From NCBI RefSeq assembly GCF_039539965.1, contig NZ_BAABED010000001.1:1550001-1614000 (forward strand): a stretch of 64,000 nt of DNA, written 5' to 3'. Origin of the DNA: Arthrobacter methylotrophus. GTDB lineage: Bacteria; Actinomycetota; Actinomycetes; Actinomycetales; Micrococcaceae. The notes below the pieces were generated by a model, which made no database searches, had not been told where the DNA came from, and worked only from the letters and a program-made list of their open reading frames with translations. A program made the position numbers and the translations under genes. Below, one piece after another: positions 34,975 through 43,373 of this stretch. Positions within the stretch are counted from its first letter, which is position 1. The number at the start of each line of letters is the position of its first letter.

Positions 34975-36138
34975 ATGGACAAGGCTCACGACGACTCACG
35001 CGAATCCCAGCAAGACCGTTCAACACCCAATGACCTGAAGAGATTGGCTGGCCAATGGCATCTGCCGAATATCCATCCACCAGACAATGTGTCCGCGGAT
35101 GGATATATCGATCCGCTGCCCGGTTGGCCAACTACGGGCTTTTCCGCGCATACTGGCGAAGTTATCGCCCATGTCCGGGTGTTCAACATTTTCTGGGGAC
35201 GCGATTACGGACATCCCAACACAGGAATTACGACCGCAGCGAGAGACCTCGACAACTTCACCACCATCGTTGTCAATTCGTCATACATGGATCATCTGAA
35301 CGAATACGGCGTTCAGAGGGGCGTTTCTCTGGGTTCAACGTGGATCGATCGTCAGCCTGGTGCGAAGACGTACTCTGAAGATGACATGGGTGCACTGCTG
35401 GTTCAGTGGCTCGATGCAGGTATTGCACCGGAGGTCCCTGGCCCCGACGATTATTCGCACCTCTACTTCATCTATCCCTCGGCAGACGTGAATCTCACGC
35501 TTGGTGGAAAGCCCGGCGGGTTCTGCGGGTATCACTCGTATGGTTATTACAACCAGTGGTGGCCGCAGAAGAATAACTTGTTCTTTGGTGTCATGTGCTA
35601 TCCGGCATCACCCAATGTCATTTCTCACGAACTGGCGGAGGCCTGCACGGACAGGAGCCTAAACGCGTGGTACACAACCGATGGGAAAGGCGCTGAGATC
35701 GGTGACGTGTGTGACTCTTGTGGAGGGCCGCCCCTAGGGTTTGGTCCCTGGCAGGTTGGCTCGTACTGGCTCGACAGCAAGTCAAGATGTCTTCAGGAAG
35801 ACGACCTATTCCCACCCCCTAGATTGAATGTAGCCTTGAATCCGCGGCGGGTGCCTTTGGGGAGGCCGGTGGATGTGACGATCACGATCACTGACGCTCG
35901 TGGAGGTTGGCCGGTCAAATCGTCGGCCGTTATCCATAATTTCACCCCACGACCGGGCGGCTACCCGGTGGATCAGCCGGTGCCAGGCGTGGGCTCGCCG
36001 TTGAGGACTACGGAGACGTTTTACGCGGGGAAAGAGAACACCGACCGCCTGCCGCCTCCTCCTGTATACGACGTGGCGCCGTCTGTGACGGTACAAGCGC
36101 CAGGTTACCCGCCGGAATCTGCCTCCTTTTTGTTGTGA
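34975..36138 (+). CDS. EXORDIUM-like/HExxH-containing protein
   Basis: 387 aa, no signal peptide seen. VISHELAEACTDRSLNAWY at ~220-238 followed by GAEIGDVC resembles the bacterial relatives of plant EXORDIUM (Phi-1) proteins and has an HELxE metal-site pattern. The C-terminal ~100 residues (LNVALNPRRVPLGRPVDVTITITDARGG) form an Ig-like domain. The sequence is less GC-rich than its neighbours, which suggests later transfer. ATG 34975 has GGAACGG upstream. Untagged cargo. Confidence 0.5.
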   Translation: MDKAHDDSRESQQDRSTPNDLKRLAGQWHLPNIHPPDNVSADGYIDPLPGWPTTGFSAHTGEVIAHVRVFNIFWGRDYGHPNTGITTAARDLDNFTTIVVNSSYMDHLNEYGVQRGVSLGSTWIDRQPGAKTYSEDDMGALLVQWLDAGIAPEVPGPDDYSHLYFIYPSADVNLTLGGKPGGFCGYHSYGYYNQWWPQKNNLFFGVMCYPASPNVISHELAEACTDRSLNAWYTTDGKGAEIGDVCDSCGGPPLGFGPWQVGSYWLDSKSRCLQEDDLFPPPRLNVALNPRRVPLGRPVDVTITITDARGGWPVKSSAVIHNFTPRPGGYPVDQPVPGVGSPLRTTETFYAGKENTDRLPPPPVYDVAPSVTVQAPGYPPESASFLL

Positions 36139-36299
36139 AGGGGGCGCGCCGGGTTCTTTTGTTGTCTGGTTCCGTTGCTTGTTGCCCCTAGCGGTGTCTT
36201 CCGGGGCTGTCGGCCGGGATTCTCGATTTTGGCCCCGGCGGCTCTTCGACCGCTTGTCCAACGCATGTGACAAGATCCGGGCGCCGGGATCGTGCCTTC

Positions 36300-36507
36300 G
36301 AGCCCCCGAGTCGGACCACTCTGGCCCCGATACAACTATCGGTGAAGAAGAGGATGCAGGCGTCGTGCTTACCGCTATGGGTACACCTGGCGATGAAGGA
36401 CTAGCCGCCCCCAGCAGCAGGTCCGATGCATGGCCACCAACGCCGGAGCAAGCCGTCAGGGCGAGCACCAAGCCCGCGGATGCCAACTCAACCAACGCAC
36501 GCCGCAT
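36300..36507 (-). pseudogene. lipoprotein N-terminal fragment
   Basis: On the minus strand from ATG 36507: MRRALVELASAGLVLALTACSG, a clear lipoprotein signal with lipobox LTAC, then a Ser/Pro/Val linker that decays into low-complexity, Arg-rich sequence antisense to the flanking genes. Probably a truncated lipoprotein gene; a very short real one cannot be excluded. Confidence 0.35.
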
Positions 36508-36592
36508 CACAGGGCCGCCCCTGCCGGTCTCCTCCCTATCTGCAGCGGCAGTCGATAGTCTTGTCCGTGTCGGTCGTACTGAAGGGGATCCC

Positions 36593-38071
36593 ATGGTCAA
36601 CACGAAGCAACCGCCCGCCTGGGATGATCCTCTGTACCAGGACATCAGGCACCTCGCCGGCGACCTCGCATACGTCTGCGACGAGGTCATCTTCGAGCCC
36701 CTTCATGGACGGCACACCAAGGTACTCTCGGTCAATGGCGTGATCCCTGGATTCGGCAACCCGGAAGTGAATCTGACCCTGTGGGAGGGTTACCGTGACG
36801 GCACCGGCAAGGACGGCAGCGAGCATGGTTGGTGGATTCAGAACGGGGGCGCAGATCCGGTCCCTTTGAACGTGGATGCTCCCGGGGAAGGTCTGGACTA
36901 TCCAGAAGACCTGGAAGACAAGGTATCTGTCGCGGTTCCGGTCCTGCACAGGCTCATGATGCTCGCAAGCAAAGCCCACGCGGGCCTGGTCGGCCTGGCG
37001 CGGAGCAGAAGCTTCCGGCAGCTCAACGACGCCGTGGACGTTGGTATGTCCGCTGCACGGGCCGACAGCGGCGGCAGTTATGAAGAGGACGAGGAGTTCT
37101 CCACAATTGAACGCCTGCAGGAGATGTGTGCGGAAAGCGTCTTCGAGTTCATCGACTTCACCTCGCTCCCACCGAACACGGACGACCTCGCCACCAGCGC
37201 CACTCTTCTGATCGGGGACGTGCCGGTATCCATGTCGGTGTGGTCCGGGCACGATCGAGGCAGTGAGGTGACATATCTGGAGCTCGGCGGCCGGACCCAG
37301 CGCCTGCCCCGCGCAGGAACTGACGACCCGGCCGTGCAATGGCCGGACGAGGACGGCGAGGTCAACGACCTGCTAGCGGCAGCCTGCGATGAGCTTCTGG
37401 GAATCCACCGCGCAGCCGAGGCGGTCTTCGGCGAAGCCACGGCCGGGGACCGGGACACCATCCGCTTGCTCATGTCAGCCGCCGCCCAGGCTCCCGTGGA
37501 CGACGGCATGGACGTGGAAGGCCCCCTTCCCGATGTGGGTGCGGCCTGGCATGAACAGCTTCAGGAGTTTACCCGGCAGTGCCGACTCGGGCTGCTGGTC
37601 GGGGTGGTGGTGGACGAGAGCCCCCAAGGACCCGGTCTCAATGTGCGCGCCCAAACCCTTGACCCGGTCACCAACAAGCCGGTCCGGCTCCAGGTGTTCT
37701 GGAAGGCACCGGAACACCCGGAGGATGAGCCGGTGCACTGGCTCGCCACCGACCTGGCGGAGTCTCCCGCGCATGGCGGGGACCCTCTTCACCCGGAGCT
37801 TCTCGCCGGCTTCCCACAGGACAGCCGCCTCCATATCCGGCACGCGATTGACCACCTCCACGACATCGCAGACCTTGCGACCGACGTTGTTGTCGCGCGG
37901 GAGATGGAGATGTCGGCCATGCTGGAGCGGACGGGCCTGACCGGGGGCGACGTGCCGGAGCTTGTCGCGGGGGAGATGCTTGTGGAATCCGTCGAGGATG
38001 CGCTGGCGGCCCTGAACGGCATCGCCCGGCTTTACACCGGGTCCACCGACCGCGAGATCAGGAACTCCTAG
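36593..38071 (+). CDS. triple-repeat protein of unknown function
   Basis: 492 aa. Three divergent repeats of ~150 residues, each with a beta segment around an aromatic (VNLTLWEGYRDG, VSMSVWSGHDRG, VRLQVFWKAPEH), then a P-E/D-D linker and a long helix (AVPVLHRLMMLASKAHAGL, LLAAACDELLGIHRAAEAV, HIRHAIDHLHDIADLATDV). Start at ATG 36593 with GAAGGGG upstream. Ends tail to tail with the membrane hydrolase (4-nt overlap). Not recognised. Confidence 0.65.
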   Translation: MVNTKQPPAWDDPLYQDIRHLAGDLAYVCDEVIFEPLHGRHTKVLSVNGVIPGFGNPEVNLTLWEGYRDGTGKDGSEHGWWIQNGGADPVPLNVDAPGEGLDYPEDLEDKVSVAVPVLHRLMMLASKAHAGLVGLARSRSFRQLNDAVDVGMSAARADSGGSYEEDEEFSTIERLQEMCAESVFEFIDFTSLPPNTDDLATSATLLIGDVPVSMSVWSGHDRGSEVTYLELGGRTQRLPRAGTDDPAVQWPDEDGEVNDLLAAACDELLGIHRAAEAVFGEATAGDRDTIRLLMSAAAQAPVDDGMDVEGPLPDVGAAWHEQLQEFTRQCRLGLLVGVVVDESPQGPGLNVRAQTLDPVTNKPVRLQVFWKAPEHPEDEPVHWLATDLAESPAHGGDPLHPELLAGFPQDSRLHIRHAIDHLHDIADLATDVVVAREMEMSAMLERTGLTGGDVPELVAGEMLVESVEDALAALNGIARLYTGSTDREIRNS

Positions 38072-38949
38072 CGGCCGAGAGCGGCAGCCTGGACAATTTC
38101 GTGCAGCCCTGACTGACCCATGCCGACCAGGGTGGAGCCGACACCGAAGATCGCATACGCGACGATCGGGACCAGCAGCAGCCATTCGCGGATGGACCCG
38201 GCGTGTCCGAGGACCGGGATAGTCATGTAGCCGTTGGAGTGCCAGCACTGCTTGAGGATGGGCAGGTTGGCAATCACCTTGGGCGGCTTGATGGCGAACG
38301 GCCAGGCCAGGTTGCAGCCCTCGGTGGTCATCATGTCCCCGAGGATGTGGACGATCACGCCGATGCCCATGGCGATCGGGAACCAACCCTGTTCCTGCGG
38401 GGCGAAGAAGGTGATGAACGCCCCGATAGTGAGCCCGACGGCCCACGGTGATTTACGCATCCGGTCCGGGATGATCTTCAACGCCTTCGCGGCGAAGGCG
38501 ACCAGCAGGACCGAGAGGATCCCTGCGCCCGGGTATATGGTGCCGAACCCTTGAAGACTGTAGGTCCAAAGCCCGGCGAGCCAGGCAACGAACACGAACG
38601 CGGCGATACCTACCACGGAGTGTGTGCCGTGCCGGTGACCGCCGGAGACCTTGCCGATTCCGGCGCACATTGCGTTGGAGAGCGGCGGCAGGGAATGGGC
38701 GATGGTGGCGTTGTGGTGGTCCGCGTCCGGGAGCATCGCGGCGCCCGCGGTGACGAGGGCGCCGGTGACGATGCCGACCGGACTGACGTTCAGCAGCCCG
38801 AACCCAAGGTCCAGAGTGTGCGGGAGGAAGGCGACTTTTTCGGCGAGGGCCGAGATGTCGGTGTGGATGTTGGTGGTCAGTGCAACCCAGGCGGCGGCGC
38901 CGCAGGCTGCGTGGTGGGCTCCCATCATGGCGGCGGGCAGTCCTTTCAC
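38068..38949 (-). CDS. membrane-bound metal-dependent hydrolase (YdjM/DUF457 type)
   Basis: 293 aa. GAHHAACGAAAW at the N-terminus, LPDADHHNATIAHSLPP, GGHRHGTHS and HILGDMMT supply the His/Asp pattern of the LexA-regulated YdjM/DUF457 membrane hydrolase family; about six transmembrane helices. Start GTG 38949 overlaps the stop of a 10-codon leader (GTGA); ATG 38928 is the alternative. The box at 38978-38987 is not at the usual spacing. Confidence 0.75.
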   Translation of the reverse strand: MKGLPAAMMGAHHAACGAAAWVALTTNIHTDISALAEKVAFLPHTLDLGFGLLNVSPVGIVTGALVTAGAAMLPDADHHNATIAHSLPPLSNAMCAGIGKVSGGHRHGTHSVVGIAAFVFVAWLAGLWTYSLQGFGTIYPGAGILSVLLVAFAAKALKIIPDRMRKSPWAVGLTIGAFITFFAPQEQGWFPIAMGIGVIVHILGDMMTTEGCNLAWPFAIKPPKVIANLPILKQCWHSNGYMTIPVLGHAGSIREWLLLVPIVAYAIFGVGSTLVGMGQSGLHEIVQAAALGR

Positions 38950-39040
38950 GGTCGGAAGAATCGCTTTCTCTTCCTCATGTGTGCGGCCAGACGACAAAGG
39001 GTCCCCGCCGAGACGGGGGCCCGTGGGGATTGTCGGGGTA

Positions 39041-39337
39041 TCAGGCGCGCCCGTTGAGGCGGCCCTGGATGGAGCGGATCCGCTCGTCCGTCTCCTGCAT
39101 GGACGGCATGTCGGTGACACCCCGGCTGGCCATGGCGTTCCGGAGCGGGGTCTTCTTGCTGCGCAGCCGCGACACCTGGTCCGGTGTCAGGTCCGGAAGC
39201 GCGGGCAAGGACCTGGAGAGGTTCTCGGCAAGGGAGCCTCCGGCGGCGATGTTGATGGACGGTTCAGCGTGGATGTCGGCAGCGAACTGGCCGCCGGCGG
39301 GGATACCGCGGGCAACGCGGGCCTGGGATGTCGTCAT
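39041..39337 (-). CDS. GGQF-tagged protein, small
   Basis: 98 aa, far from the main array. Tag ARVARGIPAGGQFAADIHAEP at residues 6-26, followed by one helical domain (LAENLSRSLPALPDLTPDQVSRLR). The smallest complete carrier, nearly tag alone. Box at 39346-39355. Unknown. Confidence 0.72.
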   Translation of the reverse strand: MTTSQARVARGIPAGGQFAADIHAEPSINIAAGGSLAENLSRSLPALPDLTPDQVSRLRSKKTPLRNAMASRGVTDMPSMQETDERIRSIQGRLNGRA

Positions 39338-39462
39338 GTCCTGTCTGTGTGCGGCTGCCGCCGTCCGCCGCAGGTCGTTGCGGCCACGGGGAGCCCCAGC
39401 CGCCCGGCGGAACCGGAACCTCCCAGACTTCGCGCGTGTCGACCACAGAAGCCGTGCCCGGC

Positions 39463-40152
39463 TCAGACAAGGAGGAGCTCGCTGATGACGCGCTGCCCGG
39501 CGCTGCGTTCCCGGGTGGCCAGGGAGCTCATCAAGTCCACGGCGATCGCCGCGACCGGCGCCCGACCCTCGACGAAGGGCTCGGCTATCTCGACTTCGTG
39601 GATGATGGCGTTGCCCTCGGGGTCTTCGACCAGGCCGAACGCTTCGGCGAGGGCCTGAGCGTCGCCGGCCATGACGTAGCCTTCGGCGATCCCGCCGCCG
39701 CCGGACATGCCGAAGGTGTCTGCGGTGGCTTCGTCACGCATTGCGGACGCGCCGCTGGCGATCAGGTGGTCGTTGAGCGCGGTCAGCCCGTCCGGGGTGG
39801 CCCGGTAGCGGAGGGTCTTGTCTTTGTTCCTGGCTAGGACGGCGACGGCTGCAGCGTCCAGGGTGCGGAGTCTGGTCTTCAGTCGGGATTTCTCCGATGC
39901 GGAGATCCATGTCGGGTTCCGGCCGGAGAGCAGCGCCAGCGCAGCCCAGGCGACTTTGGCGGTCCAGGGGCGGCCCCGTCGTGTTCCGGCTGCCGCGAGA
40001 CGCTCCACGGATGACCGGGTCACAAGCTTGGTTCTGCCGGCTGTACCCTCGACGCTTAGTTGGCCGTTGTTGATGAGCTGGCGCACCGATTGCTGGGTGA
40101 TGCCGAGGCGTTCCGAAGCCTCGCGGGTGGTCATCGTGGTAGTCGCAGACAT
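39463..40152 (-). CDS. helix-turn-helix (excisionase/MerR-fold) protein
   Basis: 229 aa. N-terminal MTTREASERLGITQQSVRQLINNGQL with wing TAGRTKLVTRSSVERL is an HTH_17-type DNA-binding domain; the remainder (ALLSGRNPTWISASEKSRLKTRL and on) is a larger unknown domain. Upstream lies an AT-rich inverted repeat (40152-40190). No ribosome site; TATTAG ends 3 nt before the ATG, so it may be leaderless. Likely local regulator. Confidence 0.7.
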   Translation of the reverse strand: MSATTTMTTREASERLGITQQSVRQLINNGQLSVEGTAGRTKLVTRSSVERLAAAGTRRGRPWTAKVAWAALALLSGRNPTWISASEKSRLKTRLRTLDAAAVAVLARNKDKTLRYRATPDGLTALNDHLIASGASAMRDEATADTFGMSGGGGIAEGYVMAGDAQALAEAFGLVEDPEGNAIIHEVEIAEPFVEGRAPVAAIAVDLMSSLATRERSAGQRVISELLLV

Positions 40153-40190
40153 GCACTAATACTTTCTTGTCAAAGTAATAGTGTCAATAC
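40153..40190. promoter_or_regulatory. AT-rich operator/promoter of the 39463-40152 gene
   Basis: On the + strand ACTAATACTTT and AAAGTAATAGT form an 11-bp inverted repeat (one mismatch) around a 6-nt spacer. On the minus strand TTGACA and TATTAG promoter-like hexamers overlap it, so an autoregulatory operator is likely. Confidence 0.5.
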
Positions 40191-40272
40191 GCTAATATTT
40201 GCTTATCGAAGCATTAGTGCACTTCTAGTGGCGGGCCGTCGTGAGCGTAGCACTGCTTTTGGCCCCCGCGGC

Positions 40273-41565
40273 CTACGGTTTGCGCTGATAGAAGCGGCCG
40301 GCGTGTGCTTGGAGGTTTGCAGTGGCTGCCTCGTCGATCGTGAGTCCCAGTCGGTATTCCAGGGCCTCCGCCTCATCGAACCAGTCGACAAGCTCGACAT
40401 CGTGTTTTCGCAGGACGTCCAGTACCTCCTCCGGGCTGACGCGGAAGAATTCCTTGCGGCGGTTCACGCGGTTCACGCGCCGATCGTCGAAGTGTCCGTG
40501 GAGCATCGTCTCGATACTGACAGCGTCTCTGGAGAAAAAGAGCGCGTGGACGTCGTACCTGTAGGGAACGGAGGCGCTGCTCAACTCTCTTATTCGGTCG
40601 AGGGGCTCCAGTCGTCGGGTTAGTCCGATTTTTACGACGTCGGGTCCGAACGCACCAAGGTTCGAGATCACGTAGACGTAGCCGGCTCTGATGTTGGCGG
40701 CACGGAAATCGATCTCCTTTAGCTCGGCTTCGAGAACCAGGATCTGTTCTTCCACACGAGCGATTCCATCGGCGTCGCCTTGTGCTTCAAGTGCCACCAT
40801 CACGTTGTAATAGTGGTCTAGTTCCTTTTGAAGTTTCGCCCGTTCTGCCTCGAGTTCAGCTTGAGCCTGAGCTTCTTCGCGTAGCTGTGCTCTCCGCTCC
40901 CGTTCCTCTTCCTTCTCCCTGAGGACGCTGCTGCGATGAACCTCCAAAAGGCGAAGCTCCTCCGCGCGTAACGAGTAGTAGTTGGCGTCAAGGGTGGTCC
41001 CGAATTCGAATCCGATGTAGGCGAGCTTGTTCCAGGTTTTACTCAGTCGCCGGACACCGTCGAGAAAGTAGCCGGTCTTCCTTGTCGCTTCAATCTCGAC
41101 CTGAAGGTTGAAGATCTGGAGGAGGAGAGGTGCGATGCTTACGCCAAACTTCTTCGGCATCTCGACAATTGACCCGTCCGTCGATGTCATCCAGAGCCCC
41201 CGAGATGACGCCGCAGTCTTGTTGCGGAGCATCGCTTTCGCCTGGGACCGGAGCCCCTTGATTTCATTCATGACCGATTCGGAATGGTCCGCGATGGTCC
41301 GGTAGTCGACAAGGCCGAGGGCCACGGGAAGATTCTGCGTCGACGCCGCCTCTTCAGCTTCCCGCAGATTCTTCAATTCCTCCTCGGCAGCATCAATCTC
41401 GTCCTGCAGCCTGGTGAGTTCGGCTTTCCGCTCTTCCATTTCAGAGTCATTAATGACGTGGCCGAGGCCGACCGCCCAGCGGTCCCCATCCCACCATTGC
41501 AAGAGATTGGCAAGATGTTCGTGTCCGGGCACGGGATACCAGCCAGCTGGCTTTGACACGGCCAA
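40273..41565 (-). CDS. DUF2510-DUF4041-GIY-YIG (T5orf172) protein
   Basis: 430 aa. The N-terminus PAGWYPVPGHEHLANLLQWWDG is a DUF2510 motif. Then a long coiled coil (ERKAELTRLQDEIDAAEEEL), a DUF4041-like middle and another coiled coil; the C-terminal ~95 residues (GYVYVISNLGAFGPDVVKIGLTRR, LDRIRELSSASVPYRYDVHALFF, KEFFRVSPEEV) are the T5orf172/MUG113 branch of GIY-YIG nucleases. DUF4041 with GIY-YIG is often near defence genes. Start TTG 41565, GGGAG 7 nt upstream. Confidence 0.78.
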   Translation of the reverse strand: MAVSKPAGWYPVPGHEHLANLLQWWDGDRWAVGLGHVINDSEMEERKAELTRLQDEIDAAEEELKNLREAEEAASTQNLPVALGLVDYRTIADHSESVMNEIKGLRSQAKAMLRNKTAASSRGLWMTSTDGSIVEMPKKFGVSIAPLLLQIFNLQVEIEATRKTGYFLDGVRRLSKTWNKLAYIGFEFGTTLDANYYSLRAEELRLLEVHRSSVLREKEEERERRAQLREEAQAQAELEAERAKLQKELDHYYNVMVALEAQGDADGIARVEEQILVLEAELKEIDFRAANIRAGYVYVISNLGAFGPDVVKIGLTRRLEPLDRIRELSSASVPYRYDVHALFFSRDAVSIETMLHGHFDDRRVNRVNRRKEFFRVSPEEVLDVLRKHDVELVDWFDEAEALEYRLGLTIDEAATANLQAHAGRFYQRKP

Positions 41566-41802
41566 AACGACACTCCCTTCAGCAGCGCGTGGATGCGCTC
41601 GTGTTGAGGGTACCAAGTACTTGTCCTGGCGGATTCTGTTGCGGCGGCCCTTGCTCCGTAGCTTTGTGGGGTTCGACTGTGTCGCGAAGCTCACGGCCCA
41701 GCCTGAGACCAGCCAGGCACGATCGGGACTCAGCTGGTCACTCGGGTTCGTCAAAGCAATAGCGTCAAGAATCGAAAACCTGACAGATCGCTTCTGTGGC
41801 AA

Positions 41803-43296
41803 GTGAACGCCGCAGCCAACGACACAGTTGCTGTACAGCGTAGTGGGTCTTTGAAACAGGGCATCGCTCGGGCGATGATTCAGACCATGGGCATCATGGA
41901 TCGGGCCGTCGGCGGCATGTTCAACAGGCTCTTGCCTGCAGGCTTCACTCCGTGGGAGGCCTTCTGCATTGGCCAGGCGGCCTATATCGCACCCGACAAA
42001 CGCGATTCGATAGTCCCGCCCTCCAACGTCGGCGGCCATGACGTCACCTGGGAGGTCGACAAAACGCTACGGCAACTCGGAGCCTACCCGATGGGCACCG
42101 AGGCGTATCGCCAGAGAGTTTTGCTGTGGGAGAAGATCTTTGGATACGGGACCTGGCACGAGCCCATCGACCCGGCCGAGGTCTACCTGCCGGGAACACC
42201 TAAGCCCCCGCCGCCCAGGCGCCGGACGGCGTACAACCCCCCGCCCGGTTGGCCGGAGATGCCGTCGTACTGGACCCATCCGGCGTGGGATCCGGAAGCT
42301 CCCTCGGAACCAGCCCCGCCGCCTGGGTGGCGTTTCATCGTCGAGCCTGAACTGCTCATCTCCCCGCTCTCGCTCGATACCGACATCGATTTTGGTTCAC
42401 CGGCGTCCGCTACTCCGGCACGCATCGACCACTTCGTCAAAGGTGCGGCTGATGCCCTGGCCTGGAATATCTGCAAGGCGGCGTCCGAAAGACACAGGCG
42501 CCCCGTCGATGTCTTTGCCGAATCAAGGGAGCACCTGGATAAAGCCATCGACATGGCAAAGGAACGAGTCTTCTCTCGGCTCGTTGCCCAGACCGGCATC
42601 TGGGTACAGAGGTTTCCCGAGGAATCCGACGAATGGCATTCTGCGATCAGGCATTCCCGACTGATCCTTGGGAGACGCGACGATTTCAAGTCGAGCGTCA
42701 TCGCCCGGATCCGTGATGTCCTGACCGCGGCTACGGCAGCCCCGGCACGCGAGCCCGGTCCCAATCCGCAGCCTTCTCGGTCCGCCGGCCCTGCCGAGGC
42801 AGGACCGCGTCAACCGTCGAGCCGGACCCCGGGCCCCGTTCCGTCAGCACCGGGTCCCGCCCTCAAACGCAAGGTTGAGGCGTGGGTATCTACAGTGCTT
42901 GTTGTTGGGGCAGTGCTGTTGATTATTGGGATCGGAATGGCCACGACGAACACCCACGCCGGAGAGGACTCTCAGCTCGCAGGGAGCCTCACAAAGGCCG
43001 GGTGGATCCAGGACAGCGGGTCCGGGCTGTACTGGAAATGGGTCGACGGGGCCTACGCATGCACTGCAACTTCGGTTGGAACATGCACCCAGGTCCACGT
43101 TGAATCAGCCGGGCCGGTGTGCCAGGCCGGCGTGACCGCAACTCTGAACCTCCTGGTTTCGGGGTCCGTTGCCGGAACCGCGGACGGGACGGAGTACCAG
43201 ACACTCCGTGTGGGGCAGGATATGACCATCGAAGTGCCAAACATCAGGCCCGATGCCAAAAAGGTGCAGATGAAGGGACTCTTCTGCCGCAATTGA
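41803..43296 (+). CDS. single-pass membrane protein of unknown function
   Basis: 497 aa. A soluble N-terminal ~310 residues with Pro-rich insert (GTPKPPPPRRR), an Ala/Pro/Ser linker (~310-350), one transmembrane helix (VSTVLVVGAVLLIIGIGMA, ~362-380) and a ~110-residue beta-rich extracellular part with paired Cys (YACTATSVGTC, PVC, FC). Start (GTG 41803) is uncertain; ATG 41875 is possible. Not recognised. Confidence 0.55.
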   Translation: MNAAANDTVAVQRSGSLKQGIARAMIQTMGIMDRAVGGMFNRLLPAGFTPWEAFCIGQAAYIAPDKRDSIVPPSNVGGHDVTWEVDKTLRQLGAYPMGTEAYRQRVLLWEKIFGYGTWHEPIDPAEVYLPGTPKPPPPRRRTAYNPPPGWPEMPSYWTHPAWDPEAPSEPAPPPGWRFIVEPELLISPLSLDTDIDFGSPASATPARIDHFVKGAADALAWNICKAASERHRRPVDVFAESREHLDKAIDMAKERVFSRLVAQTGIWVQRFPEESDEWHSAIRHSRLILGRRDDFKSSVIARIRDVLTAATAAPAREPGPNPQPSRSAGPAEAGPRQPSSRTPGPVPSAPGPALKRKVEAWVSTVLVVGAVLLIIGIGMATTNTHAGEDSQLAGSLTKAGWIQDSGSGLYWKWVDGAYACTATSVGTCTQVHVESAGPVCQAGVTATLNLLVSGSVAGTADGTEYQTLRVGQDMTIEVPNIRPDAKKVQMKGLFCRN

Positions 43297-43373
43297 GCCC
43301 CGGCTCGACGATGATGCGAGGCAGCTCGAAGTTGACCGACACGGTTGGTATTTCGAACCGATGTGGAGGTGGA

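Noticed and set aside
6734..39337. GGQ in the tag as the catalytic GGQ of peptide release factors
   Set aside because: Release factors and ArfB have GGQ followed by H and a defined basic domain; here it is GGQF in a short unstructured N-terminus on unrelated bodies. The likeness is three residues only.
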